A stretch of 64,000 nt of DNA from Entoloma clypeatum (taxonomy: Eukaryota > Basidiomycota > Agaricomycetes > Agaricales > Entolomataceae): the NCBI GenBank assembly GCA_963565915.1, contig OY751489.1, forward strand, positions 1,364,001-1,428,000, given 5' to 3'. The stretch's first letter is position 1. Every line of letters starts with the position of its first letter. Shown here piece by piece: positions 44,501 through 54,124 of this stretch. The notes under the pieces are model-generated. The model saw nothing but the letters and a program-made list of their open reading frames with translations, did no database searches and was not told the DNA's origin. A program made the translations under genes and the position numbers.

Positions 44501-44814
44501 AGTACCCACTCCAGAGCCCAAGCAAGTACCAGATCAACCAATCAGGGAACGACGAGTTCGGAGAATGCCAGATAGCATCTATGGGGAAGACACCCCTGCT
44601 TCTGATCTTGAAAAAATGGATCGAAGACGAAGATTAGGCGGTCAAACGGCATGGATGAATGATCTCCTAATGGAGGCAATCTCTATTCATGTGGGCATCA
44701 TCGAAATGTCACACAAAGATATATACTCTCTTCCAAATAAAGAAGATTGGTATGCGGCAGAACGAAAAGAGCTAGACATGCTCAAAAGCCATGGGGTGAT
44801 CACGGAGTTAGTAC
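41525..44814 (+). pseudogene. Copia F gag-pol, 5' part
   Basis: Gag starts MSTSRSALDIITPFNGIDYQ at 41525. A 2-base loss near 42805 breaks the frame. Protease WILDSGASLHFTHEF lies near 43030. Pre-integrase motif WHKRLGHPND...CTGCLKGK lies near 43440-43565, and the integrase core HSDLKEIS, VDGGGEF, QNGRAERIN at 43630-43930. CGA has become TGA right after ERIN (43933-43935). The N-terminal RT linker is reached at 44814, where Copia G sits. It aligns codon by codon with the intact polyprotein of Copia G. Confidence 0.9.
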
Positions 44815-45124
44815 TGTTGAAGTTCCACCTGGGCGCTAGCCACAGGTGTACTGAGCAACATAGCTATAGTGGAAGTACTCTACAATACCGCTATGGTCAC
44901 TTACATGGTTTGGAGGGGGTAAGGCTAGTGAGAGCGGTTGAGGCTGGTGAGAGCGATGGAGCTGGTTAAGAGTCAAGAGACAACTTGTTGGTATTGACAG
45001 TTTCCTGGTCTTATATACTGTACTACTGTTTGTACCAACCAAACAAGTATGTAATGAAGATATGTAAAGGTCACGTGATGTAATCTAATCTAATCTAATC
45101 TACGTGATGGGAAAAGTTTCAACA
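44815..45124 (-). repeat. 3' LTR of Copia G
   Basis: 310 bp, TGTTGAAGTTCC to GTTTCAACA on the plus strand. It is identical by eye to 50289-50598. Confidence 0.95.
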
Positions 45125-45131
45125 CCCCCCC
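45125..45131 (-). other. Polypurine tract of Copia G
   Basis: Seven G on the minus strand directly before the 3' LTR, the start point for second-strand synthesis. Confidence 0.7.
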
Positions 45132-45195
45132 ATATTTAGTACATACTTCTAAATACATCTTACTTTTTCCCATATATAGGTACTTTTTGTTTCGC

Positions 45196-48100
45196 CTAGT
45201 TTTTTATCAATCCGAAGTACGGGATAAACTTGGAAAAGAGGATTTTTCCCAGATTCTTAGTTAAAAGATCTGCAGGGTTGTTCACTCCTTCAATGAATTC
45301 GACCGTAATTATTCCTTCGGAGACCTTTTCTCTGACGAAGTGGAATCGCACGTCAATGTGCTTGGATCGTTTCTCGGTTACAGGGTTGGATGCGATAAAG
45401 ACGGAACCGTTGTTGTCTCCGTAGATCGGTACTGATCCGATCTGCATTCCAAGTTCGGCAAGCATGCTTCTCAGCCATGTTGCTGCGCGACTGCAATCTG
45501 ATAACGCCATATACTCTGCTTCTGTGGAAGAGAGGGCGATGGTCTTTTGCGCCGATGATACCCATGTTACTGCTCCAGATGCCAGTGATATGAAGAAGCC
45601 AGTGGTAGACCTCCTCGTGTTTTCATCTGACGCCCAATCGGAGTCTGTGAATGCATAGATTCCTTTCCCTGAGTCGCCATCATACATGATTGCATAATTT
45701 TTTGTCGCCTTCAGATACCTGCAAATATCCCTAGCCACTTCTAAATGGCGTTTGGTGGGATTTGCGGAAAACTGCGACATTTTAATCACGGCAAAACAGA
45801 TGTCTGGCCTCGTTCCAATCATCAGATATAGAAGTGATCCGATGACGGATTGGTACTTTGATCGAAGTTCTGCATTGGGTTCATCTTCGGACATCATGGG
45901 TTTGTAGCCCGTAGGAAGTGGGGTATGGGTGGCGTTAGATTCGCTCATCCCCATTCGTTCGAGTATTTTCTCAAGGTAAGGTACTTGATCAATGAAGATA
46001 CGTTTCCCACGTTGCCTTATTTGGATAGAGAGAAATTCTTTCGGTTCCCCATCAGGCACAAGGTGCCCTAGGTCCCTACATTCCCATGTGGTCATGAAGG
46101 CCTTCTTCTTCTCTAGCGTGTATTCTCGGTTTGTGCCGAGAAAAGCAGAGTCGTCGACATATATGACGGCGATTACAATTTCCCCTTTGGTACTTTTGTG
46201 AATGAACACTCCCGCATCAGAGTGAAGCCGGACAAAGCCGAGCTTTTTCATGGAGGAATCAAGTTCCCTCCACCAGGCTAATGCGGCCTGCTTAAGTCCA
46301 TATAGAGCTTTGAATAGTTGGTACACGAGGTGCTCTTTCCCTTTTACTATGTAGCCCTCAGGCTGTCGCATGTAAATGACTTCTTGGAGCGTTCCGTAGA
46401 GGAAGGCTGATGAGACGTCCAACAGTGTCATGAACCACCCTTCAAGGGCTGTCAATGCCAGTATTAGTCGGACGGTTTCATATCTTACGACTGGTGAGAA
46501 GATCTGATCAAAGTCGATCCCTTCCACCTGCGAGAAGCCTTTTGCGACAAGGCGAGCTTTCAGACGCCCGTCGGATTTCTTGTTATAAACCCATTTGTTC
46601 CTTAGAGCTTTCCTCCCTGCAGGCAGGGGTACTAGCTCCGTGATCACCGCGCGGCGTTTGAGCATGTCTAGCTCTTTACGTTCAGCCACATACCAGTCTT
46701 CTTTATTTGGAAGAGGGTATATGTCTTTATGGGACATTTCAACGATGCCAACTTGGGCTGATATCGCCTCCATCAGGAGGTCATTCATCCATGCCGTTTG
46801 ACCGCCCAATCTCCGTCTTCGATCTAATTTTTCCAGATCAGATGCTGGAGTGTCTTCCCCATAGATGCTTCCTGGCATCTTCCGAACTCGTCGTTCCCTG
46901 ATCGGTCGATCTGGTACTTGCTCGGGTTGTGGAGTGGGTACTCGTGGTTCGTCATCAGGCTCACTGGCAGGCAGTTCGTTGTCTGATTCAGGTTGATCCT
47001 GTTCAATGGGAACTGGGATATGAGGTGTTTCATTGTGACCATCGTCGTCGTTGCTGCCAGGGATGAGATCCTCAAACTCATCAGCCGGCTCTGGGTTTTC
47101 CATTTCTGGATGGTTTTCTGGCAAAGGGTCGATGTGGCATCTAGGGTACTTGCTTTCATCAAAGATAGCTTTCCCACCCATGAAAATCGTGTTAGTCTCA
47201 GGATCCATGAAGCGGTATCCTTTGACCCCTGGTTTTGATCCGAGATAAATCATCAATCGAGATCTTGACTCCAGGGAGTTTCTGCGTTTTTCTTTTGGGA
47301 TATATACGTATGCTTGGCATCCGAAGACTCTGACGCTGGACAAGTCGGGGATCTCATTGGTCACCCTGAAATGAGGGGTTTTCCATTCAAGACGCCGCAT
47401 GGGGGTTCTGTTGTATAGAAATGCTGCATGTTCCAAACAGAATTCCCACCACATCGGCGGTAGACATGCGTCGAAACGTAATGCCTGAGATTTTTCCCAC
47501 AGAGTTCGATTTATTCGTTCTGCTCTACCATTCTGCTGATGCTGATATGGGAGTGTGACGTCGATCAGAATTCCATAATCGGCAAGTACATCCTTGTATT
47601 CGTTGAATTCTCCACCTCCATCAACCCGCCATTTTTTAGGGGTGGCGGCGAATTGATTCTGGATCATCGCAAGGAATTGTTTCAGCGCCGTGATGGCGTC
47701 TGACTTCTTCCTAAGCAAGACGACCCAGACATGGGAAGAAAAATCATCCAAAAAGGTAAGGAAATATTTGTACTTGTGGTACGATGCCGTGGATATCTGT
47801 TTTAAGTCCGAATGAATCAAATCAAAGGGTTTGACAGCCCTTGTCACCGAGTTAGGGTAAGATTGATTCGGCATTTTCCCTTTTAGACACCCCGTGCAGC
47901 TTTCCTGTGATTTCTCACGTACTAACGTTTTGGGTACTCCTTTGGTACTGGTGGGAATCTTATTGAGCGCCTGGTCATTTGGGTGGCCAAGGCGTTTATG
48001 CCAGGTTTCAACAGTGATTTCGCTAGAGATCGCATGGATTTGGTCGTAGCGTATTTCAGTGTCTAACCAATAAATGGTTTGTCCGATGAAATGAGGCGAA

Positions 48101-49923
48101 AACTGTATTTTGTTCAGCCCTTTAGAGATATTAATTTCTCCACGCATTCCATCAACTTTGTAACCATGGTTAAGGAAGACGCCTAGGGACAGTAGACGTG
48201 TGTCCATATCCGGAATATAAAATACCGGTCGTAGGAGATGAGTTTTAGTTTCCCCATTTAGGGTATGCCGTACTGGAACGGCCCCAACTCCAAGAATTTC
48301 CAGTTTCTTTCCCTTTGCAGCTGTTTGGACAAATCGCTTAGCCTTGAGAGGCCTGTAATATGCGAAGTCTTTGAACTCATGGGTAAAGTGTAATGAAGCG
48401 CCGGAATCTAAGATCCACTGAGCGCGTTCTTTCTCTTTGCAGTGTGTGCAGGACGCAAAATGCTTGGTATATTTTTTGTACAGATCATCGCTAAAGAGAT
48501 CTATACTATCTGCATCGGTACTGGCTAATATAAATTCAAACGTCTGTGCGTGATTATTAGCATTTCCCATTTGGTCAAGTTTGAGAGAAGAATGTGACGA
48601 ACCGTCAAGTTCGATCAGACCGTCTTCGAATTGTTCCGGCCCCATCCGCTCGCTTTGATGGTCTATGTCCATCATTTTCAGAGATTCTTCTATCGACGGG
48701 GCTACGCGACGCTGTTTAGCCGGCCTTTCGTCGATGTCAGGAATGATGGTATCTAGGATACGAAGATTGGATCCTGAGGGGCGAGCACCAATGCCGCGTG
48801 CGAGTTTACGGACATGGTCGTTCTTTTTCCACACGGATGGTTTTCCAGAAGGAAGCCCGGTGTACTGTGACGGAGGGGGGTTCATTCGCTGAAGGAGCGA
48901 CTGCATCTTTTGAGAGTCTGGCTGGGCGGTACTCATAGTTTTTCCGCGCCCAGTGACGGTTGTGAAGGACGGTGTTGGAAGAGGAGGGAAGTGGATGGCG
49001 GGAGCAACGAACTCAACCGTTTCTTCCGCATGGTCGGACGCGTTGTCCGCAGTGTTGGCGTTCTTCTTCTGATTGCGCCAACGTCCCTTTCCCTTCTTCT
49101 TCTCAGAAGCGGTACTTGGGTCGGCCGAGTTGGGCTGCTCGTCAGCATCGTTCTGCGAGGTACTCGGCTTTTGTTGCCTTTCCCATTTGGGGTCCTGCCC
49201 CTTGCGCTTCGTCCCGGAGATTTTCTGGGCCTGCTCGTTGGACGTACGAGTGGACCCAATCGAATACTTGCGCCGGTACTCTGATATGATGCTTTCGGCG
49301 ACGGCCTTGTAGGTGAAGTCGTCGGCGTCATAGACCTGGAAGAGGGCGGTGGAGAGTGACGACCAGGCGTCGGGAATTGCATTTGCCAGGATCATTGCCT
49401 GCATCAGATCGGGGACGTCAAAGTTCGAATCGGCGAGCCGAGCGAAAAGAGACCCCAGGCGTTCGATTTCGGGGACGGGGTCGCGTCCAGAGAGCTTGTA
49501 GGTGGCGGCGGCCTTGAAGTCGCCGAAGATGACAGCCGGGGATACCTTGGAGTAGGCATCCTTTAATGACTTCCAGGCATCTTTCGAGGAAGTGGCGTCC
49601 TTGATGTGGCGTCTGATCGCCTCGGAGACCTTCAGGCGTATCGCCCCAAGAGCTACGTCATCGTCCCTGATCCAGGCTTTTTCTTCCTTGCGGAAGCCGG
49701 GCTGGTCGATCGTGGTAGCCAGCACAGGGGGAGCAGCGGCAGTGGCCCCAGGGGTGGAGACTGTGGTGGTGAAGTCGGCGATGACAGGGCGGGGGATGTC
49801 GCCAGAAACAAGACGCCAGACTCCTTGATGGAGGAGGTAAGACTTCATTTTTTCGGCCCAGCTCCTGTAGTCGATGCCGTCAAAGGCAGTGATTGTGTCA
49901 AGGGCAGAACGAGAGGTAGACAT
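45196..49923 (-). CDS. Copia G Gag-Pol polyprotein (1575 aa), intact
   Basis: A single open frame. Residues 1-460: Gag (MSTSRSALDTITAFDGIDYR; a YSKVSPAVIFGDFKAA helix block) with a basic KKKGKGRWRNQKK segment but no CCHC knuckle. Protease: DSGAS at 506-510, preceded by CTHC at 492-495. Integrase zinc residues: H642, H647, C676, C679. Catalytic D706 (HSDL), D768 (RVDGGGEF) and E802 (QNGRAERIN), so the D-D-E residues are all present. A Pro/Glu-rich linker spans 940-1030. RT: D1169 in LLDVSSAFLYG and YVDD at 1255-1258. RNase H: TDSDW (D1427), STEAEY (E1468) and YGDNN (D1503). End: KHIDVRFHF and NPADLLTKNLGK. The start is the first ATG after a 365-bp leader. Length is normal for Copia. Likely functional. 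Confidence 0.95.
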   Translation of the reverse strand: MSTSRSALDTITAFDGIDYRSWAEKMKSYLLHQGVWRLVSGDIPRPVIADFTTTVSTPGATAAAPPVLATTIDQPGFRKEEKAWIRDDDVALGAIRLKVSEAIRRHIKDATSSKDAWKSLKDAYSKVSPAVIFGDFKAAATYKLSGRDPVPEIERLGSLFARLADSNFDVPDLMQAMILANAIPDAWSSLSTALFQVYDADDFTYKAVAESIISEYRRKYSIGSTRTSNEQAQKISGTKRKGQDPKWERQQKPSTSQNDADEQPNSADPSTASEKKKGKGRWRNQKKNANTADNASDHAEETVEFVAPAIHFPPLPTPSFTTVTGRGKTMSTAQPDSQKMQSLLQRMNPPPSQYTGLPSGKPSVWKKNDHVRKLARGIGARPSGSNLRILDTIIPDIDERPAKQRRVAPSIEESLKMMDIDHQSERMGPEQFEDGLIELDGSSHSSLKLDQMGNANNHAQTFEFILASTDADSIDLFSDDLYKKYTKHFASCTHCKEKERAQWILDSGASLHFTHEFKDFAYYRPLKAKRFVQTAAKGKKLEILGVGAVPVRHTLNGETKTHLLRPVFYIPDMDTRLLSLGVFLNHGYKVDGMRGEINISKGLNKIQFSPHFIGQTIYWLDTEIRYDQIHAISSEITVETWHKRLGHPNDQALNKIPTSTKGVPKTLVREKSQESCTGCLKGKMPNQSYPNSVTRAVKPFDLIHSDLKQISTASYHKYKYFLTFLDDFSSHVWVVLLRKKSDAITALKQFLAMIQNQFAATPKKWRVDGGGEFNEYKDVLADYGILIDVTLPYQHQQNGRAERINRTLWEKSQALRFDACLPPMWWEFCLEHAAFLYNRTPMRRLEWKTPHFRVTNEIPDLSSVRVFGCQAYVYIPKEKRRNSLESRSRLMIYLGSKPGVKGYRFMDPETNTIFMGGKAIFDESKYPRCHIDPLPENHPEMENPEPADEFEDLIPGSNDDDGHNETPHIPVPIEQDQPESDNELPASEPDDEPRVPTPQPEQVPDRPIRERRVRKMPGSIYGEDTPASDLEKLDRRRRLGGQTAWMNDLLMEAISAQVGIVEMSHKDIYPLPNKEDWYVAERKELDMLKRRAVITELVPLPAGRKALRNKWVYNKKSDGRLKARLVAKGFSQVEGIDFDQIFSPVVRYETVRLILALTALEGWFMTLLDVSSAFLYGTLQEVIYMRQPEGYIVKGKEHLVYQLFKALYGLKQAALAWWRELDSSMKKLGFVRLHSDAGVFIHKSTKGEIVIAVIYVDDSAFLGTNREYTLEKKKAFMTTWECRDLGHLVPDGEPKEFLSIQIRQRGKRIFIDQVPYLEKILERMGMSESNATHTPLPTGYKPMMSEDEPNAELRSKYQSVIGSLLYLMIGTRPDICFAVIKMSQFSANPTKRHLEVARDICRYLKATKNYAIMYDGDSGKGIYAFTDSDWASDENTRRSTTGFFISLASGAVTWVSSAQKTIALSSTEAEYMALSDCSRAATWLRSMLAELGMQIGSVPIYGDNNGSVFIASNPVTEKRSKHIDVRFHFVREKVSEGIITVEFIEGVNNPADLLTKNLGKILFSKFIPYFGLIKN

Positions 49924-50288
49924 TTTAGATGAATCTAAAAGAGGGTTTCCAATCAGTGATGTGTTTATGAATATGATTTTAAGAAAACAATTAAATGATT
50001 CCTTATGACATATTCCCTTTAGGAATAGCGGTCACGGGAAAGCCCTTTATATGTCAGAAACGTACAAGGTGCGATCAACGTTTCCACATGGAGTGTACTA
50101 GGTCAATCCCCTTTAGGGACGCCTCATGACAGGTACTTGTCGTAATGACGTTCCCAGGTTCATATGTGAAGAAGTAAGACTCAGAACCTAGATCTTTCGA
50201 TCGGTTCTTCGCCAACCAGGGTAGAGTGGGCAGGTACTCGCTGTTGCCAGCGTTTCCCAGGTCCCTCTGCTATCCGGGGCCCATAACC

Positions 50289-50598
50289 TGTTGAAGTTCC
50301 ACCTGGGCGCTAGCCACAGGTGTACTGAGCAACATAGCTATAGTGGAAGTACTCTACAATACCGCTATGGTCACTTACATGGTTTGGAGGGGGTAAGGCT
50401 AGTGAGAGCGGTTGAGGCTGGTGAGAGCGATGGAGCTGGTTAAGAGTCAAGAGACAACTTGTTGGTATTGACAGTTTCCTGGTCTTATATACTGTACTAC
50501 TGTTTGTACCAACCAAACAAGTATGTAATGAAGATATGTAAAGGTCACGTGATGTAATCTAATCTAATCTAATCTACGTGATGGGAAAAGTTTCAACA
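50289..50598 (-). repeat. 5' LTR of Copia G
   Basis: 310 bp, identical by eye to the 3' LTR. The PBS follows it on the minus strand (50276-50288). Confidence 0.95.
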
Positions 50599-50603
50599 AG
50601 TAC

Positions 50604-51838
50604 CCCTACCTGCAGGGAGGAAGGCTGTAAGGAACAAATGGCTTTACAATGAAAAATCTGATGGCTGCCTGAAAGCGCGCCTTGTTGCAAAAGGCTTCTC
50701 ACAGGTAGAAGGGATCGATTTCGATCAGATCTTCTCAGTGGTAGTGAGGTATGAGACTGTCCGGTTAATTCTGGCATTGACAGCCCTTGAAGGGTGGTTC
50801 ATGACACTCTTGGACGTCTCATCAGCCTTCCTCTATGGAAGACTCCGTGAGGTAATTTACATGCGACAGCCTGAGGGTTACATAGTAAAAGGGAAAGAAC
50901 ACCTCGTGTACCGACTATACAAAGCCCTATACGGACTCAAGCAGGCCGCATTAGCCTGGTGGAGGGAACTCAATTCCTCCATGAAAAAGCTTGGCTTTGT
51001 CCGGCTTCACTCCGATGCGGGAGTTTTCATTCACACAAGTACCAAAGGGGAAACTGTGATCGCCGTCATTTATGTTGATGACTCTGCTTTTCTCGGCACA
51101 AACCGGGAATACACGCTGGAAAAGAAGAAGGCCTTCATGACAACATGGGAATGTAGGGACCTAGGACACCTAGTCCCTGATGGGGAACCAAAAGAATTTC
51201 TCTCAATCCAAACAAGACAACGTGGGAAGAGGATCTTCATTGATCAAGTACCTTACCTTGAGAAAATTCTCGCACGCATGGGGATGAGTGAATCTAATGC
51301 CAGGGATATTTGCAGGTATTTGAAGGCAACAAAAAATTACGCGATCATGTACGATGGTGATTCTGGGAAAGGGATCTATGCATTCACAGACTCCGATTGG
51401 GCATCAGACGAAAACACCAGAAAGTCCACCACTGGTTACTTCATATCACTGGCATCTGGAGCAGTAACATGGGTTTCATCGGTGCAAAAAACCATTGCCC
51501 TCTCTTCCACGGAAGCAGAATACATGGCGCTATCAGATTGCAGTCGCGCAGTGACATGGCTTAGAAGCATGCTTGCCAAACTTGGGATGCAGATCGGATC
51601 AGTCCCGATCTATGGAGATAACAATGGCTCCGTCTTTATCGCATCCAACCCTGTAACTGAAAAGCGGTCCAAGCACATCGACATGTGATTCCACTTCGTC
51701 AGAGAAAAAGTATCTGAAGGCATCATTACAGTCGAATTCATTGAAGGAGTGAATAACCCTGCAGACCTTTTAACTAAGAATCTGGGGAAAGTCCTCTTTA
51801 GCAAGTTTATCCCGTACTTTGGATTACTTAAAAACTAG
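50604..51838 (+). pseudogene. Copia F RT and RNase H, 3' part
   Basis: Resumes after the TSD with PLPAGRKAVRNKWLYNEKSDG. RT motifs LLDVSSAFLYG and YVDDSAF are intact (50810-51090). About 66 residues, from MSESNA to RDICRYLK, are deleted at about 51300. RNase H TDSDW and STEAEY follow. The conserved KHIDVRFHF is changed to HIDM-TGA-FHF (51685), where both codon changes are CpG transitions relative to Copia G. It ends with the FIPYFGLLKN tail. Confidence 0.9.
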
Positions 51839-51903
51839 ACGAAAGAGTACCTATATGGGAAAAAGTAAGATGTATTTAGAAGTATGTACTAAATATGGGG
51901 GGG

Positions 51904-52214
51904 TGTTGAAACTTTTCCATCACGTAGATTAGATTAGATTAGATTACATCACGTGACCTTTACACATCTTTGATTACATACTTGTTTGGTTGGTACAAAC
52001 AGTAGTACAGTATATAAGACCAGGAAACTGTCAATATCAAAAAGTTGTCTCTTGACTCTTAACCAGCTCCATCGCTCTTACCAGCCTCAACCGCTCTCAC
52101 CAGCCCCACCCTTCTCAACCAAGTAAGTGACTAGAGTGTTGAGGTAGAGTACTTCCACACTGTAGCTATGTTGCTCAGTACGCCTGTGGCTAGTGTCCAG
52201 GTGGAACTTCAACA
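51904..52214 (+). repeat. 3' LTR of Copia F
   Basis: 311 bp. It differs from the 5' LTR at roughly 16-20 positions. A seven-G polypurine tract (51897-51903) precedes it. Confidence 0.92.
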
Positions 52215-52219
52215 GTTCA

Positions 52220-53074
52220 TCCTGCATGTGTTCTCCAAGCACGGAGTACCGGAACATGTCACCTCTGACCGAGGCCCGGAGTTCGTCTCCCGTTTTTTCC
52301 GCTCCCTCAGAAAAGCCCTCAACATGACTCTGCACTTCACCTCTGGCTACCATCCTGAAGGCGACGGTCAAACCGAACGTACCAACCAAACCTTGGAACA
52401 GTACCTCCGCATCTTCTGCAACTATCAGCAGGACAACTGGTCCGAGCTACTTCCGCTTGTGGAGTTCGCGTACAACAATGCTCCGAGTGCTACAACCAGG
52501 ATCTCACCCTTCTTTGCCAATAAAGGTTATCATCCAAACCTCTCCGTCCATCCGGAGTGCGACCTCGCATCCGCCCGTGCCCGACAATTCGTCATAGACC
52601 TGGATGAGCTTCACCAAGAACTCAAATCTACAATCCTAGAAGTTCAACAACGTTATCAAGGCCCCGCCGATCTGCGTGCTCCGCCCCCTCCGCTCAAAGT
52701 AGCACAGCAAGCGTTTGTGAAGGCTAAGTTTTTCTGCACGACTTCCGGACACCATACGCGGTGTTCACCCCATTTTCCACATCTCCATGCTGGAGCCATC
52801 TGTTCCGAATGTCATTCCGAACCGGACAGTAACTCCGCCTCCTCCGATCGATGTTGAAGGAGAAGTGGAATACGAAATCGCCGAAATCCTTGACACCAAA
52901 CTTGGATCGTCGGCATTCTTGCAAACTGCTCTATCTAGTCCATTGGCTAGGCTATGAAGGAACTGATGAGGAACAGTCCTGGCTACCTGCCATGGAACTC
53001 AAACACGCGACGGACTTAGTCGCGGATTTCCACTCCGCGTATCCGGAGAAACCGGGCCCCTTATCACGCCTATA
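52220..53074 (+). pseudogene. Gypsy E integrase C-terminal part and chromodomain
   Basis: Continues the integrase of 38775-40840: HVTSDRGPEFVSRFF (second Asp) and DGQTERTNQTLEQY (catalytic Glu), then YHPNLSVHPECDL and the chromodomain, split between two frames: EYEIAEILDTKL, then LYLVHWLGYEGTDEEQSW and FHSAYPEKPGP. The frame break lies at about 52905 and a further break at about 52740. The chromodomain aromatic residues (Y, W, W) are kept. Confidence 0.85.
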
Positions 53075-53140
53075 GAACCACGCAAGACACTCATATTGCA
53101 AAATAAAATAAAATAAAAAAACAATTAGAGGGGGGAGGGG

Positions 53141-53990
53141 CTACTGGGTTTTGGCCTTTTTGGCCGGCAGACCGTCATCCTCCAACTCTTCCTCCGGTTC
53201 TCCCTCCGCCTCCTCTTTCTCCGCTTGCAGTTCCGCAAGCTTCCTGTCCGCCAACCCCTCAACCTCCCCCTCGTCCTTTTCCTCATCCTCTTCCTCTCCT
53301 TCTTCCTCTTCTTCGTCCTCCGTCTCCAACTCCGGAGCCGCCGCCTCCAGCAGGAAATTCCGGTAGGCGAGGTGGTTGTTCATAATTTGTAGCTGCCGGA
53401 GCAGCACCCAACCGACCCTCGCCAACTGCTCCTCCCTCTCTTCCAGAGCCTCTCGGAGCCCCCGGAGCTCCTCCGCGACCCCTGCGCCACAGCAGTTTTT
53501 CGCCCCGCTCAGGCCCGCGACCTCCACAACAGCTTCCTCTGTTCTTCCCCACTTCCGCTTCGCCCGCGTCTCGCCGGCCCTCAGGCATACCTGTTTGCCA
53601 TCCTTGCACCGCTGGCATGCAGTGCCTTTTCCCTGCCTAAGGAGATTGTCAGTAAGAAAAAGAAAATGGAGAAGTGGGTACTCACAATGCCCACTTGCAT
53701 TCCACCTTCGCCTGTGCACAGGCCTGACACGCCTCCCCCCGGACCTCCGACTCCTCTGCTCCACTCTCCACCCTCTGTTTCCCCGCCTTCTTCGCCCTCT
53801 TCTTCTCCGCCTCCGCCTTTGCCTCCGCCTCTGCCCTCTTCTTCGCCTCTGCCTCCCTCACCCTCCTCTCGGCCTTGGCCTTCTTCCTTGCCTCTGCCTC
53901 CTCCTTCTCCTTGCGTACCTGCACCAGATGGCGCAGGAGCTCCTCTTCGGAGTCGTCGAGGTTGGCGCTGGAGCGCGCGGGTTGTGTGTT
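53141..53990 (-). CDS. Antisense accessory protein of Gypsy E: coiled coil plus double CxxC(x6)C motif
   Basis: Encoded opposite to the retrotransposon, between its chromodomain and 3' LTR. Exon 1 (to 53686) has EELLRHLVQVRKEKEEAEARK and a Lys/Arg/Glu/Ala coiled coil, then CQACAQAKVEC. A 49-bp intron (53637-53685, GTGAGT to CCTTAG) joins it in frame to GKGTACQRCKDGKQVC. Exon 2 continues with a leucine-rich helix (ELRGLREALEEREEQLARV) and a long acidic tail, ending in KKAKTQ at 53141. The N-terminus is uncertain because a TAA lies just upstream of the coiled-coil frame. The same design occurs at 23727-24634. Probably a nucleic-acid-binding accessory factor, but its role is unknown. Confidence 0.62.
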
Positions 53991-54124
53991 TGAGTGTTAG
54001 GGCATGTTGGTGGTAACTGGAAGAAAACCCTTGGGCCGCTCATCTCCATTAAATAACCGAGACCACATGACCTTGTTTATTTTCTCGCAGTCTTCCATGG
54101 GTGTCAGACCTAAGAGGGGAATAC

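Larger units (their letters stand above)
44815..50598 (-). mobile_element. Copia G, intact young Copia element
   Basis: A complete 5784-bp element on the minus strand, inserted in Copia F. Perfect TSD AGTAC (44810-44814 and 50599-50603). The two 310-bp LTRs appear identical base for base by eye. Primer-binding site, seven-G polypurine tract and one uninterrupted 1575-codon polyprotein are all present. This is the only element in the window with every part needed to transpose, and the youngest by LTR identity and nesting. Confidence 0.95.
40841..52214 (+). mobile_element. Copia F, older Copia inserted in Gypsy E
   Basis: Perfect TSD GTTCA (40836-40840 and 52215-52219). LTRs of 311 bp (40841-41151 and 51904-52214) differ at roughly 16-20 positions by eye, about 5-6 percent, so it is much older than Copia G. 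The primer-binding site GGTTATGGGCCCC directly follows the 5' LTR, and a seven-G tract precedes the 3' LTR. The pol is interrupted by Copia G at 44815. Frameshifts, a 198-bp in-frame deletion in RT and two TGA codons make it dead. Confidence 0.93.

Noticed and set aside
48665..49312. Plus-strand open frames opposite Copia G gag
   Set aside because: Mirror frames of the intact polyprotein, also seen opposite Copia F and H at the same places, with no independent features.
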